Assembly: GCA_003243195.1 (NCBI GenBank)
Contig: QFQI01000003.1
Location: 194,074 to 258,073, forward strand
Source of the DNA: Sphingomonas taxi
GTDB lineage: Bacteria; Pseudomonadota; Alphaproteobacteria; Sphingomonadales; Sphingomonadaceae
Length of the DNA: 64,000 nt
Reading direction: 5' to 3'
The notes under the pieces were generated by a model. It was not told the origin of the DNA. It was given only the letters and a program-made list of their open reading frames with translations, and made no database searches. Shown one piece after another: positions 15,673 to 24,469 of the stretch. How positions within the stretch are numbered: the first letter of the stretch is position 1; each line of letters opens with the position of its first letter. The translations under genes were made by a program, and so were the position numbers.

Positions 15673-17310
15673 TTGGAAGTGGTATCGGTCGTTCTCGTCC
15701 TGTTGTTCGCGGTGGTCGCCAGCGGCGCGATCGCGCGGATGCTCCCGGTCAACATCCCCACGCCGCTGGTGCAGATCGCGTTCGGCAGCGTCATCGGCCT
15801 GGCCGCGAACCTGCGCGTCACGTTGGTGCCGGAATTGTTCCTGCTCGTGTTCCTGCCGCCGCTGCTGTTCATCGACGGATGGCGCATCCCCAAGGATGAA
15901 TTGCTGAAGGACGTGCCGGTCGTGGTCGAACTGGCGCTCGGGCTGGTGCTGACCACCGTGATCGGCGTCGGCTTCTTCATCGACTGGCTGATCCCGGCGA
16001 TGCCGCTGGCGGTGTCGTTCGCGCTGGCGGCGGTGGTTTCCCCGACCGATCCGATCGCGGTGTCGGCGATCGCGGCGCGCGTGCCGATCCCGCGCCGCAT
16101 GATGCATATCCTGGAGGGCGAAGCGCTGCTCAACGACGCCTCGGGCCTGGTCTGCCTGCGTTTCGCGATCGCCGCCGCGCTGACCGGCAGCTTCTCGCTC
16201 GCCGCCGCCGCCGCCAGCTTCGTGTGGCTGGCGATCGGCGGGATCGCGATCGGCGTGGCCGTGACGCTGGCCGTGACGCGCGCGAAGGCATGGGTGTCGC
16301 GCCGCTTCGGCGAGGACACCGGCTCGCAGGTGCTGGTCAGCCTGCTGATCCCGTTCGCCGCCTATATCCTGGCCGAGCATCTCCATTGCTCGGGCATCCT
16401 CGCGGTGGTCGCCGCCGGCGTGACGATGACCTTCGCCGAATTGTCGAGGCAGGCGCTGCCCGCCACGCGGATGCGCCGCAATTCGGTGTGGGACACGATC
16501 CAGTTCGCGCTGAACGGCATCATCTTCGTGCTGCTGGGCGAGCAATTGCCGGTGATCCTGGCCGGCGCGCGCGAGACGGTGAAGCTGACCAACCACGACA
16601 ATCCGTGGTGGCTGGCGCTGTACGTGCTGGCGATCACCGCGGTGCTCGCCGGGCTGCGCTTCGTCTGGGTGTGGCTGTCGTTCCGGCTGACGGTGCTGCG
16701 CCATGGGCAGCCCGGCACGGCGATGCGCAGCACAGACTGGCGGGTGTTCGCCGCCATGTCGCTGGCGGGCGTCCGCGGGGTCATCACGCTGGCGGGCGTG
16801 CTGACGCTGCCGCTGGCGCTGACGGACGGCACGGCCTTCCCCGCGCGCGACCTGGCGATCGCGCTGGCGGCGGGGGTCATCATCGTGTCGCTGGTCGCGG
16901 CCAGCATCGGCCTGCCGCTGGTGCTGCGCGGGCTGTCGATGCCGCCGGAGCCGTCGAAGCGCGCCGAGGAGGACCGCGCGCGCGTGCTGGCGGCGCAGGC
17001 GGCGATCCGTGCGGTGGAAAGCGCCGAGCACCGGCTGGCCGAGGGGCGCAACGACGCCGACGTCTATGCCGAGGCGGCGGCGCGGATCATGGACCTGTAC
17101 CGCGAGCGGATCCGCGTGCGCGAGGACGGCGAGTCGGCGCCCGACGACCTGCAACAAAACGAGCGCATCGACCGCAGCCTGCGCCTCGCCGCGGTGCGCG
17201 CCGAGCGCGAGGAGGTGTTCCGCCTGCTGCGCCAGCGCACGATCGGCAGCGAAACGGGGCGCAAGCTGACCCGCGAGCTGGACCTGCTGGAAGGGCGCCT
17301 GCGGACGTGA
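15673..17310 (+). CDS. Na+/H+ antiporter (CPA1, NhaP/YjcE type)
   Basis: This 545-residue monovalent cation/proton antiporter has about 12 transmembrane helices (residues 1-420) and a cytoplasmic C-terminal domain rich in charged helices (RAEEDRARVLAAQ onward). The ion-binding motif of CPA1 antiporters is visible as SPTDPIAVSAI and EALLNDASGLV (about residues 118-160). The start is a TTG at 15673 with AGGGGAAG eight bases upstream; no ATG fits the first helix. It would contribute to pH and sodium homeostasis. It is convergent with the sugar operon to its right. Confidence 0.9.
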   Translation: MEVVSVVLVLLFAVVASGAIARMLPVNIPTPLVQIAFGSVIGLAANLRVTLVPELFLLVFLPPLLFIDGWRIPKDELLKDVPVVVELALGLVLTTVIGVGFFIDWLIPAMPLAVSFALAAVVSPTDPIAVSAIAARVPIPRRMMHILEGEALLNDASGLVCLRFAIAAALTGSFSLAAAAASFVWLAIGGIAIGVAVTLAVTRAKAWVSRRFGEDTGSQVLVSLLIPFAAYILAEHLHCSGILAVVAAGVTMTFAELSRQALPATRMRRNSVWDTIQFALNGIIFVLLGEQLPVILAGARETVKLTNHDNPWWLALYVLAITAVLAGLRFVWVWLSFRLTVLRHGQPGTAMRSTDWRVFAAMSLAGVRGVITLAGVLTLPLALTDGTAFPARDLAIALAAGVIIVSLVAASIGLPLVLRGLSMPPEPSKRAEEDRARVLAAQAAIRAVESAEHRLAEGRNDADVYAEAAARIMDLYRERIRVREDGESAPDDLQQNERIDRSLRLAAVRAEREEVFRLLRQRTIGSETGRKLTRELDLLEGRLRT

Positions 17311-17329
17311 GCGGATAGGCCCGCCCCGG

Positions 17330-17737
17330 TCACCCCGGCGCGGGCGTCCCCGTCGCGGAGGTCGCGCCCTCGCCACCCCCCTGTTCCGCCAGCGAGAAGA
17401 TGCGCCGCGCCGTCGTCCATTTCACGCCCGGTTCGGCCCAGGGCAGCGGACGCTGCACCGTGTCCATCTGCCGCTCCCACGCCCGCACGGCCGGATCGGC
17501 GGCGTCGGCGGCGGCCTTTGCCGCGGCATCGAAACCGGCGTCGGTGTCCATCACCATCACCAGCCGGTCGCCGCTGCGATAGATGTCCATCGCCGTGACG
17601 CCCGCCGCGCGGATGCTGCTCACGATCGCGGCGGGCACCGCGCCGGCGGCGTGCCACGCCTCATAGGCGGCGATCGCCGCCGGTTCGTCGGCGATGTCGA
17701 CCAGCAGGACGTGGCGGCGCGTCGTCAATTCACCCAT
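17330..17737 (-). CDS. RhaM-type L-rhamnose/L-fucose mutarotase
   Basis: This 135-residue dimeric alpha/beta-barrel protein of the RhaM (DUF718) family interconverts anomers of a 6-deoxy sugar. Family features visible are YEAWH near residue 32, the AMDIYRSGDRLVMVMD strand pair, and the W-containing C-terminal half (VRAWERQMDTVQ). The C-terminal 20 residues are a Gly/Ala-rich extension beyond the usual length. Its start overlaps the SDR stop by 13 bases. It is the last gene of a four-gene minus-strand sugar operon. Confidence 0.82.
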   Translation of the reverse strand: MGELTTRRHVLLVDIADEPAAIAAYEAWHAAGAVPAAIVSSIRAAGVTAMDIYRSGDRLVMVMDTDAGFDAAAKAAADAADPAVRAWERQMDTVQRPLPWAEPGVKWTTARRIFSLAEQGGGEGATSATGTPAPG

Positions 17738-18456
17738 CCGCCGTCGATCACGTGCACCGCCCCGGTGGTGAACGCCGCCTCGTCGGCGGCGAGATAGGCG
17801 GCGAGCGCGGCGATTTCCCCGGCGCGGCCGAGCCGCCCCATCGGCTGGCGCGCGACGAACGCGGCGTGCGCCGCCCGGTAGTCGCCGGTCTCGCGCAGCC
17901 GCTGTTGCAGCGAGGGCGTGTCGACCGTGCCCGGGCAGATCGCGTTGCAGCGTATGCCCTGCCCGACGAAATCGGCCGCGACCGCCTTGGTGATGCCGAT
18001 CACGCCGGCCTTGGTCGCGCCATAGGCGAAACGGTTCGGGATGCCCTTCACCGAGCTGGCGATCGACGACATGTTGACGATCGTCCCGCCGCCCGCCGCC
18101 AGCATGCCGGGCAGCACCGCGCGGATCGTGCGGACCATGCCGGTCATGTTGATCGCCACCGCCTGCGCCCATTCCTCCTCGGTACAATCGAGGATCGTGC
18201 CCGAATGGACGATGCCGGCGATATTGGCCAGCACGTCGATGCGCCCGGTCGCGGCGACCAGCGCCTCCACCTGCGCGGCGTCGGTCACGTCGAGCGCGCG
18301 ATGCTCGCACCCGTCCAGCCCGGCGAGCGCGGCGGCGTCGATGTCGGTCGCGATCACGCGCGCCCCTTCCGCGACATAGCGCGCGGCGGTGGCGCGCCCG
18401 ATGCCGCGCGCGGCGGCGGTGACCAGCGCCACCTTCCCCGTCAGCCGTCCCGTCAT
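17725..18456 (-). CDS. SDR dehydrogenase, probably for 2-keto-3-deoxy-L-fuconate or a similar sugar acid
   Basis: This 243-residue short-chain dehydrogenase has the classical motifs TAAARGIG, NIAG and the SSIASSVKGIPNRFAYGATKAG Ser-Tyr-Lys triad. The C-terminal ends in VHVIDGGWVN. Overall it resembles 2-keto-3-deoxy-L-fuconate dehydrogenases and the related human DHRS6. In the oxidative L-fucose pathway this enzyme follows fuconate dehydration and yields a 2,4-diketo acid. Its ATG shares a base with the upstream dehydratase stop (TGATG at 18454-18458). The substrate is inferred from operon content. Confidence 0.82.
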   Translation of the reverse strand: MTGRLTGKVALVTAAARGIGRATAARYVAEGARVIATDIDAAALAGLDGCEHRALDVTDAAQVEALVAATGRIDVLANIAGIVHSGTILDCTEEEWAQAVAINMTGMVRTIRAVLPGMLAAGGGTIVNMSSIASSVKGIPNRFAYGATKAGVIGITKAVAADFVGQGIRCNAICPGTVDTPSLQQRLRETGDYRAAHAAFVARQPMGRLGRAGEIAALAAYLAADEAAFTTGAVHVIDGGWVN

Positions 18457-19661
18457 CACGTGCGCCGTGCCGCGACCGGCAGGCACGCCGGTCCGACGGG
18501 GTCGAACGCCTTGTAGGTCAGGATGAACTCACGGTGCCCGAGCTCCTCGGACACGCTGCGCGCGCCGCCCGCCACCGCCATCACCGCCGCGACGATCTCG
18601 TCGCCGACCTCGTCCAGCGTCGCCTCCCCTTCCAGGATGCGGCCGGCGTCGATGTCCATGTCCGCCGCCAGCCGCCGCGCCGTCTCCGGGTTCGCGCAGA
18701 TCTTGATGACCGGCGCGATCGCGGAGCCGACCACCGACCCGCGCCCGGTGGTGAACAGCGTCAGGTGGCACCCGCAGGCGATCATCTCGACGATCTCGGC
18801 ATTGTCGGAGATGTTGGGAAAGCCGAAGCGCGGTTCGCCGTCGGGCACGACGTCCAGCAGGTAGAGCCCGCCCGCCGGGGGGATGTCGCCGGGCTTGATG
18901 ATCCCGCTGATGAGCGAGGAGCCGGATTTGGAATAGGCGCCCATCGACTTTTCTTCCTGCGTGGTCAGCCCGCCGTCGGCATTGCCGGGGGCGAAGCTGC
19001 CGAAGCCCATGACGGTGTAATAATCCTCGGCCTTGCGCACGCATCGCACGATCGCCTCGCCCAGTTCGGGGGTCAGCGCGCGATCCGCCATGATGCGCTC
19101 GCATCCGACGAGTTCGCCCGTTTCCTCGAAGATGCAGGTCGCGCCGTCCGCGACCAGCCGGTCGAACGCGCGCCCCACCGCCGGGTTGGCGGTGATGCCG
19201 CTGGTGCCGTCCGATCCGCCGCAGATCGTGCCGACGATCAGCTCGTCGACGCGCATCGGCACGCGTTCCACCCCGGCGATCCGCGCCTTCATGCGCGCCA
19301 CCGCCGCCAGCCCGGCCGCGATCGTCGCCGCCGTTCCGCCGGTCTGCTGGATGACGAACAGTTCGACCGGACGGCCGCTGTCCTGCACCACCTTGTGCAA
19401 TCGCTCGCGATCGAAGCTCTCGCAGCCCAGCGACACGATCACCACGCCGCCGACGTTGGGATGCGTCGCGACCGCCTCCATCACGCGCGCGGCATAGGCG
19501 TTGGGATAGCAGCCGGGAAAGCCGATCAGGTGCACGTCGGGGTCGTCGGCCTTGTCGACGATCCGCCGCGCGACATGGTGCGCGCATTCGACAAGATAGG
19601 CGACCGCCACCGTGTTGCGGATGCCCTTGCGTCCGTCGGCGCGCGGCCACGCAGCGATCAC
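18456..19661 (-). CDS. UxaA-family sugar-acid dehydratase, catalytic subunit (no SAF domain)
   Basis: This 401-residue protein corresponds to the large C-terminal domain of altronate/galactarate dehydratases. Recognisable segments are GFPGCYPNAYA, VSLGCESFDRERL, QQTGGTAATIAAG, CGGSDGTSGITANPAVG, FEETGELVGCE, KSGSSLISGIIKPGD and a C-terminal FILTYKAFDPVGPACLP. The conserved cysteines and glycine-rich loops needed for metal binding are present. The N-terminal SAF domain that E. coli UxaA carries is missing here and is instead fused to the aldo/keto reductase encoded just upstream. The GTG start at 19661 overlaps that gene's TGA by 4 bases (GTGA). The likely role is dehydration of an aldonate such as L-fuconate. 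Confidence 0.85.
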   Translation of the reverse strand: MIAAWPRADGRKGIRNTVAVAYLVECAHHVARRIVDKADDPDVHLIGFPGCYPNAYAARVMEAVATHPNVGGVVIVSLGCESFDRERLHKVVQDSGRPVELFVIQQTGGTAATIAAGLAAVARMKARIAGVERVPMRVDELIVGTICGGSDGTSGITANPAVGRAFDRLVADGATCIFEETGELVGCERIMADRALTPELGEAIVRCVRKAEDYYTVMGFGSFAPGNADGGLTTQEEKSMGAYSKSGSSLISGIIKPGDIPPAGGLYLLDVVPDGEPRFGFPNISDNAEIVEMIACGCHLTLFTTGRGSVVGSAIAPVIKICANPETARRLAADMDIDAGRILEGEATLDEVGDEIVAAVMAVAGGARSVSEELGHREFILTYKAFDPVGPACLPVAARRT

Positions 19662-20923
19662 GCGCGCTGCTCCGTCACCGCGCTGCGCGTGTGGCTGGCG
19701 ATATAGTCGCTCTTCATGTTGTGCATATGGACCCACTGGCCGGCGGCGGCGGCGGCGGTCATCGACCCGATCGGCGCGCCATATTTGATGACCTTGTCGC
19801 CCGGCCGCAGCGCCTGTCGCGCGACCTTGTGACCCACGGTCACGCCCTCGCGTGCCGGGGTCGTCCCGCCCGACACCGGCAGCAGGTCGCCCGCCGCGAT
19901 CGGCGCGACGCAGACCAGCACATTGTCGTCGGGGTGGAGCAGGATGAGCTGCTGCCGGCCGCCGCCTTCCAGTGCCGACCACAAGGCGTCCGGCACCGTC
20001 ACGGCCGCGCGTTCGCGCAGCGCGGCGACCTCCGCCGGGCTGGCCAGCCCCGCCAGCACGCGATCGACCGCCGGATGGCGAAGCGGAAACTGGATCGCCG
20101 CCGCCGGCAGCGCCACGCCGTGGCGGGCGCAGGTCCGCGCCAGCGCGCGGGTTCGCGCCACCACCGCGTCGGACGGGGTGGCGTAATCATAATGCGACTC
20201 GCCCGGGTCGGCATCCGCGGGGTCGCGCGCCAGGATGCCGCTATTGTACGCGCCGCCGACGATCACGCGCACGCCCTGCCGGTGGCAGCGATCCAGCAGG
20301 CCCGCCGCGCTGCGATCCAGCAGCGTATAGCGCCCGGCGAGCAGGATCACGTCCAGCGGCACGCGCTCCAGCACCTCCTCGCACACCGCGATCTCGTTCA
20401 CGCCCACGCCGATCGCGCCGACCAGTCCCGCGTCGCGCAACGCCACCATCGCGCCATAGCCGCCGTCCAGGAAGTCGCGCAGGTGGCGCGCGTGGTCGTC
20501 GCCATGCGTCATCCGCCCCAGGTCGTGCGCCAGCAGCACCTCGACCCGCCCGCGGCGCAGGCGCGACAGGCTGTCGTCGAAGCAGCGCCGCACGCCGTCG
20601 GCGGTGTAATCGAACACCGGCGCATATGGGTCGCCCGCGACGAAGCCGTGCCGGTCACCGCCGCGTTCACCACCGGGGACCAGCCGCCGCCCGACCTTCG
20701 TGGACACGCGACAGGTCGCATCGGGATCGTGCCGCGCCAGCGCCGCGCCCAGCCGCCGCTCCGCCAGCCCGAACCCGTAATAGGGCGCGGTGTCGAAGTA
20801 GCGCAGCCCGGCGCCGATCGCCGCCGCCACGGTGGCGTCCGCCGTGTCGTCGTCCACCGCGCGATACAGATTGCCGATCGCGGCGGTTCCCATGCCGTAA
20901 TCCGCGCCGATCGCGTCGCTCAC
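19658..20923 (-). CDS. Aldo/keto reductase fused to a UxaA-type SAF domain
   Basis: The first ~315 residues are an aldo/keto reductase similar to L-fucose (D-threo-aldose) 1-dehydrogenases: GTAAIGNLYRAVDD, YFDTAPYYGFGLAERRLG (Asp/Tyr of the active site), VSTKVGRR, VEVLLAHDLGR and VGVNEIAVCEEVL. Residues ~324-421 are a SAF domain with the metal-binding LLHPDDNVLV, GHKVARQALRPGDKVIKYG and the terminal WVHMHNMKSDY, which in altronate dehydratase is the N-terminal small domain. The frame is uninterrupted. The GTG at 20923 has CGGGAAG upstream; an ATG at 20980 is an alternative. Sugar oxidation and the metal-binding half of the dehydratase are thus on one polypeptide. Confidence 0.82.
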   Translation of the reverse strand: MSDAIGADYGMGTAAIGNLYRAVDDDTADATVAAAIGAGLRYFDTAPYYGFGLAERRLGAALARHDPDATCRVSTKVGRRLVPGGERGGDRHGFVAGDPYAPVFDYTADGVRRCFDDSLSRLRRGRVEVLLAHDLGRMTHGDDHARHLRDFLDGGYGAMVALRDAGLVGAIGVGVNEIAVCEEVLERVPLDVILLAGRYTLLDRSAAGLLDRCHRQGVRVIVGGAYNSGILARDPADADPGESHYDYATPSDAVVARTRALARTCARHGVALPAAAIQFPLRHPAVDRVLAGLASPAEVAALRERAAVTVPDALWSALEGGGRQQLILLHPDDNVLVCVAPIAAGDLLPVSGGTTPAREGVTVGHKVARQALRPGDKVIKYGAPIGSMTAAAAAGQWVHMHNMKSDYIASHTRSAVTEQRA

Positions 20924-21050
20924 GATCGCTTCCCGCCTGCGCGTGCCGTCGCTTCCTCCGTGACCATGTTGCGACGCCATGCGCAGCGCTTCCCCTCCTG
21001 CCACGTCAGCACAGTCGACGACATGGGATGCATATCTATGTCTCCCGCAT

Positions 21051-21068
21051 TTTCATTGAAATATGAAA
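21051..21068. promoter_or_regulatory. Candidate IclR operator in the divergent promoter
   Basis: TTTCAT (21051-21056) and ATGAAA (21063-21068) form an inverted repeat around TGAAAT in an AT-rich patch that stands out from its GC-rich surroundings. It lies between the sugar operon and the iclR gene, the expected place for an operator. It overlaps the first in-frame ATG of the regulator's open frame, supporting the later start at 21153. Confidence 0.45.
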
Positions 21069-21152
21069 TATACTTTCACGCCCGGTCCCACGCCGTCGCT
21101 GGCGCGGCGCGGCGGTGAACGATACAGATCGGGCATCACTGGCATTGGGTGG

Positions 21153-21911
21153 ATGATGAGCGCTCCGTCACGTTATCAGGCTCCGGCGCTCACCAAAGGA
21201 CTGGAAATCCTGGAGCTGCTTGCCGGTGCCGAGCGCGCGCAGACCATGGCCGGCATCTCCACCGCGCTCGGGCGATCGGTGGGGGAGATCTTCCGCATGC
21301 TGCAGGTGCTCGAGGAGCATCGCTACATCGTCCGCGACGAGGATGGCTATCGGCTCACCAACCGGCTGTTCGCGCTGGGGATGGGCCGCCCGCCGGTTCG
21401 CGACCTGACCGTCACCGCGCTGCCGGTGATGCACGAACTGGCGCGACGCACCGGGCAAAGCTGCCACATGGCGGTGGTGTCCGGCGCGGAGATGGTGGTG
21501 ATCGCGGGGGTGGAGGCGCCGGGCCTGTCGGGGTTCGCGGTCCGTGTCGGCTATCGCCGCCCGCTGCACCGTTCCGCGTCCGGGCGCGTGCTGCTCGCCT
21601 TCCAGCCCGCCGCCACGCGCGATGCGATGCTGGACGAGGTGCGGGCGACCGGGGTCGATCCGGACCCCGCGACGCTGCTCCCGCTGCTCGACGATCTGGT
21701 GGCGCACGGTGGCGGCGCGACACGCAGCCCGCTGCTCGACGGCATCACCGACCTGTCCGCGCCGATCCTGGCGCACGACACGGCGCGCGCCGCGCTGACG
21801 ATCCCCTATGTCGCCGGCCCGGCCGCGCGCGTGCCGCTGGAGGAAGCGCGCGATCGGCTGCGCGAGGCGGCGCGGACCATCGCCGGCCAGCTCCATCCGA
21901 CACTGGAGTGA
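21153..21911 (+). CDS. IclR family transcriptional regulator
   Basis: This 252-residue regulator has an N-terminal winged helix (ALTKGLEILELLAG, MAGISTALGRSVGEIFRMLQVLEEHRYIVRDEDGYRLT) and a C-terminal effector domain (SCHMAVVSGAEMVVIAGVEAPG, RRPLHRSASGRVLLAF, DLSAPILAH). It is divergent from the aldo/keto reductase-SAF operon and probably represses it, released by a sugar or a sugar acid. The open frame reaches 21063, but the GGATGATG at 21151-21158 is the start that leaves the putative operator upstream. Confidence 0.88.
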   Translation: MMSAPSRYQAPALTKGLEILELLAGAERAQTMAGISTALGRSVGEIFRMLQVLEEHRYIVRDEDGYRLTNRLFALGMGRPPVRDLTVTALPVMHELARRTGQSCHMAVVSGAEMVVIAGVEAPGLSGFAVRVGYRRPLHRSASGRVLLAFQPAATRDAMLDEVRATGVDPDPATLLPLLDDLVAHGGGATRSPLLDGITDLSAPILAHDTARAALTIPYVAGPAARVPLEEARDRLREAARTIAGQLHPTLE

Positions 21912-21965
21912 GCCGCGCGGCATGACGGCGGGTGGCGACGGACGGACGGGGATGGAACCCCCGCC

Positions 21966-23285
21966 CTAGCGTTCCGCGCCGATCGCCTCCAGCGACCGCT
22001 GCTTGGTCTCCGGGAAGAACAGCAGCACGACCACGAACTGCACCGCCATCATCGCCGCGAACACCACGAACGGCAGCCCGCGCGTCTGCTGCGCCACCAG
22101 CGGGAAGGCGAGCGCGACCAGCGCATCCATCAGCCAGTGGGTGGACGATCCCAGCGCCTGTCCGCGCGCGCGCACGTCGGTGGGGAATATCTCGCTGATA
22201 TAGACCCAGATCACCGCGCCCTGGCTGAACGCGAAAAAGGCGATGAACGCGATCAGCAGCCACAGCAGATATCGCTCCCCGCTGCCGCTCAGGAACACCG
22301 CGGCGGTGCCCGCGAGCGCCAGCGTCAGCCCGACCGAGCCGATCAGCAGCAAGGTGCGCCGACCCAGCCGGTCGATCACCGTCAACGCCAGCGCGGTGAA
22401 GACGAAATTGCACAGCCCGATCGTCACCGCCTGCCGGTCGGCCGACACCGCATCATAGCCCGCCGCCGCGAAGATATCGTTGAGATAATAGAGGATCGCG
22501 TTGATGCCGGAGAGCTGGTTGAACGCCGCGATCGCGAAGGCGAGCAGGATCGGCTTGCGATGCCGCGCCCACGACAGCTTGGGGGCAACGGCGCCGGCCC
22601 CTGCGCGGTGGTAGCCGGCCAGTTCGGCGCGCGGATCGGCCACGCCCAGCGCCGCCAGCACGCGCGCCGCGTCGCCGTCGCGCCCCTTCGCCGCCAGCCA
22701 GCGCGGGCTGTTGGGGATGGTGAACATCAACGCCAGCAGCAACAGCGCCGGTGCGGCGCTGACGCCCAGCTTCACCTGCCACTCGCCCGCGCCCAGCGCG
22801 AAGCTGCCGACGATCGCGTTGCTGAGGTAGGCGACCAGGATGCCCAGCACGATGTTGAGCTGGAACGTGCCGACCATCAGCCCGCGCCGCTCGGCCGGCG
22901 CGATCTCCGCCAGATACACCGGCGCCAGCACCGACGACGCGCCGACCGCCAGCCCCGCCATGACGCGAAAGGCGATCAGCGCCGGCCAGCTCCACGCCAG
23001 CAGGCATCCCAGCCCCGACAGGCAGTAGAGCAGCGCGATCCCCTTCAGCGCGTCGCGCGCACCGAAACGGTCGCCCGGCACCCCGGCGAGCAGCGCGCCC
23101 GCCAGCGTGCCCCACAAGGCCGCCGAAACGGTGATCCCCACCCCCGTCGCATCCAGCGCGAAGGCGGTGCGGATCCCCTCCGTCGTGCCCGCGATCACCG
23201 CGGTGTCGAACCCGAACAACAGGCCGGCCAGCCCGCCGACCGCCACGCCGCGCAACAAGGTGATGTTCAAGGGATCGGGTTCCAT
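21966..23285 (-). CDS. Sugar porter family MFS transporter
   Basis: This 439-residue 12-helix transporter has the sugar porter signatures GLLFGFDTAVIAGT, R-x-G-A-R-D region GDRFGARDALKG, PVYLAEIAPAERRG, PNSPRWLAAKGR, QLSGINAILYYLNDIF, DRLGRRTLLLIG and YISEIFPTDVRARGQ, ending with PETKQRSLEAI. It is a proton symporter or facilitator for a hexose or a pentose. Position next to the IclR gene and the sugar-acid operon suggests it imports the sugar that operon degrades. It is on the same strand as the operon but separated from it by iclR. Confidence 0.92.
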   Translation of the reverse strand: MEPDPLNITLLRGVAVGGLAGLLFGFDTAVIAGTTEGIRTAFALDATGVGITVSAALWGTLAGALLAGVPGDRFGARDALKGIALLYCLSGLGCLLAWSWPALIAFRVMAGLAVGASSVLAPVYLAEIAPAERRGLMVGTFQLNIVLGILVAYLSNAIVGSFALGAGEWQVKLGVSAAPALLLLALMFTIPNSPRWLAAKGRDGDAARVLAALGVADPRAELAGYHRAGAGAVAPKLSWARHRKPILLAFAIAAFNQLSGINAILYYLNDIFAAAGYDAVSADRQAVTIGLCNFVFTALALTVIDRLGRRTLLLIGSVGLTLALAGTAAVFLSGSGERYLLWLLIAFIAFFAFSQGAVIWVYISEIFPTDVRARGQALGSSTHWLMDALVALAFPLVAQQTRGLPFVVFAAMMAVQFVVVLLFFPETKQRSLEAIGAER

Positions 23286-23487
23286 TCGACGGAGGATATC
23301 CCGGAAACGGACCGCAATCCGTCGCCGCCGTCAAGCCGCCGTGATCCGCGCCACCCGGCGTGCAGCGAACATGGCGCGCATCCGGCGATGCGCGCGACCG
23401 AATCTCCTTGCGATGAACCGCCATCCCGCGCGATGCGTTGGCCGACGCATCCGACACCAGTCCGACACAAGGCGATGATGGCGAACC

Positions 23488-23892
23488 GTGCATCCTGCTG
23501 ACCCACGGAAACCCGGACGGCTGCGCGGCGCGATCCGGCTCGGCTGGCTCGCGCTGGGGTTCCTGTTCGTCGCGCTGGGGGTGATCGGCGCGCTGCTGCC
23601 GCTGATGCCGACCACGATCTTCCTGATCCTCGCCGCCGGCTGCTTCGCGCGGTCGTCGCCGCGACTGGAGGCGTGGCTGCTGGATCATCCGCGGGTCGGC
23701 CCCACCTTGCGCGCGTGGCGGCGCGACGGCGCCATCCCGCGTCGCGGCAAGCTGCTGGCCTGCACCGGCATCGCGGCCGGCTATCTGATCTTCCTGCTCA
23801 CCGCCGCGCCGCGCCTGCCGCTGGCGATCGTCGTGGCGACGGCGATGGCGGGGTGCGCGCTGTTCATCGTTTCGCGCCCCACCGCGACCTGA
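23488..23892 (+). CDS. YbaN/DUF454 family inner-membrane protein
   Basis: This 134-residue protein has the DUF454 pattern: LGWLALGFLFVALGVIGALLPLMPTTIFLILAAGCFARSSPRLEAWLLDHPRVGP, followed by two more hydrophobic segments. The start is GTG at 23488. Function is not established. The stop is followed by the HNH gene after 10 bases, so the two may be co-transcribed. Confidence 0.88.
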   Translation: MHPADPRKPGRLRGAIRLGWLALGFLFVALGVIGALLPLMPTTIFLILAAGCFARSSPRLEAWLLDHPRVGPTLRAWRRDGAIPRRGKLLACTGIAAGYLIFLLTAAPRLPLAIVVATAMAGCALFIVSRPTAT

Positions 23893-23902
23893 CCGCGCCG
23901 CC

Positions 23903-24247
23903 ATGGCCGGTCGGGTGAAGCGCAAGGCCGGGCTGGCGGCCGCCGCCACGCTGGCCGCGCGCGACGATGCCGTGCCGCACAGTTGCGCGCTGTGCGGCCG
24001 TGCGCTCGGCACGCGCGTGGAATGGCACCACGTCATCCCGCGCAGCGAAGGCGGCACCGGCACGGTGCCGCTGCACCCGATCTGCCACCGCGCGATCCAC
24101 GCCGCGGCCGACAATGGCGCGCTGGCGCGGGCCGGGACGCTGGAGGCGATCCGCGGCTGGCCGGCGCTGGTGCGCTTCCTGCGCTGGATCGCCGACAAGC
24201 CGGCCGACTTTCATGCGCCGACGCGGAAGGGCCATGACCGCCCGTAA
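23903..24247 (+). CDS. HNH motif protein
   Basis: This 114-residue protein has a basic N-terminus, a zinc-binding CALCGR, and the HNH core VEWHHVIPRSEGG...HPICHRAIH (about residues 45-72), with the second CxxH completing the zinc site. It is a compact stand-alone HNH nuclease-like domain. It may be a nuclease, although small chromosomal HNH proteins often have unknown roles. No restriction or phage genes are adjacent. Confidence 0.85.
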   Translation: MAGRVKRKAGLAAAATLAARDDAVPHSCALCGRALGTRVEWHHVIPRSEGGTGTVPLHPICHRAIHAAADNGALARAGTLEAIRGWPALVRFLRWIADKPADFHAPTRKGHDRP

Positions 24248-24469
24248 TGCGGCGGCTTTGCGGCGGTTCGGCCCGCCCGTGGCGGCAATGCGGCACGATC
24301 GCCCATGATGTCGCCATGAAGCGTGGCCGATCGGCAACAGTCGGCCGGTTCTGCATGCATCTGCGCTTTTTTACAGCAACCAACTGCGGGAGCCATTGTT
24401 AAGGGGTGCCCGGCCCGGTCGCACGAAGCGTCGCAGAAACCGGGCAAAGAAACTGACTTGAGGTCTATT

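Noticed and set aside
14173..17376. A 1067-codon open frame on the minus strand across the thiolase and antiporter genes
   Set aside because: Its translation is His/Arg/Asp-rich with no domain, and both genes on the other strand have full catalytic motifs; it is a mirror effect of high-GC codon bias.
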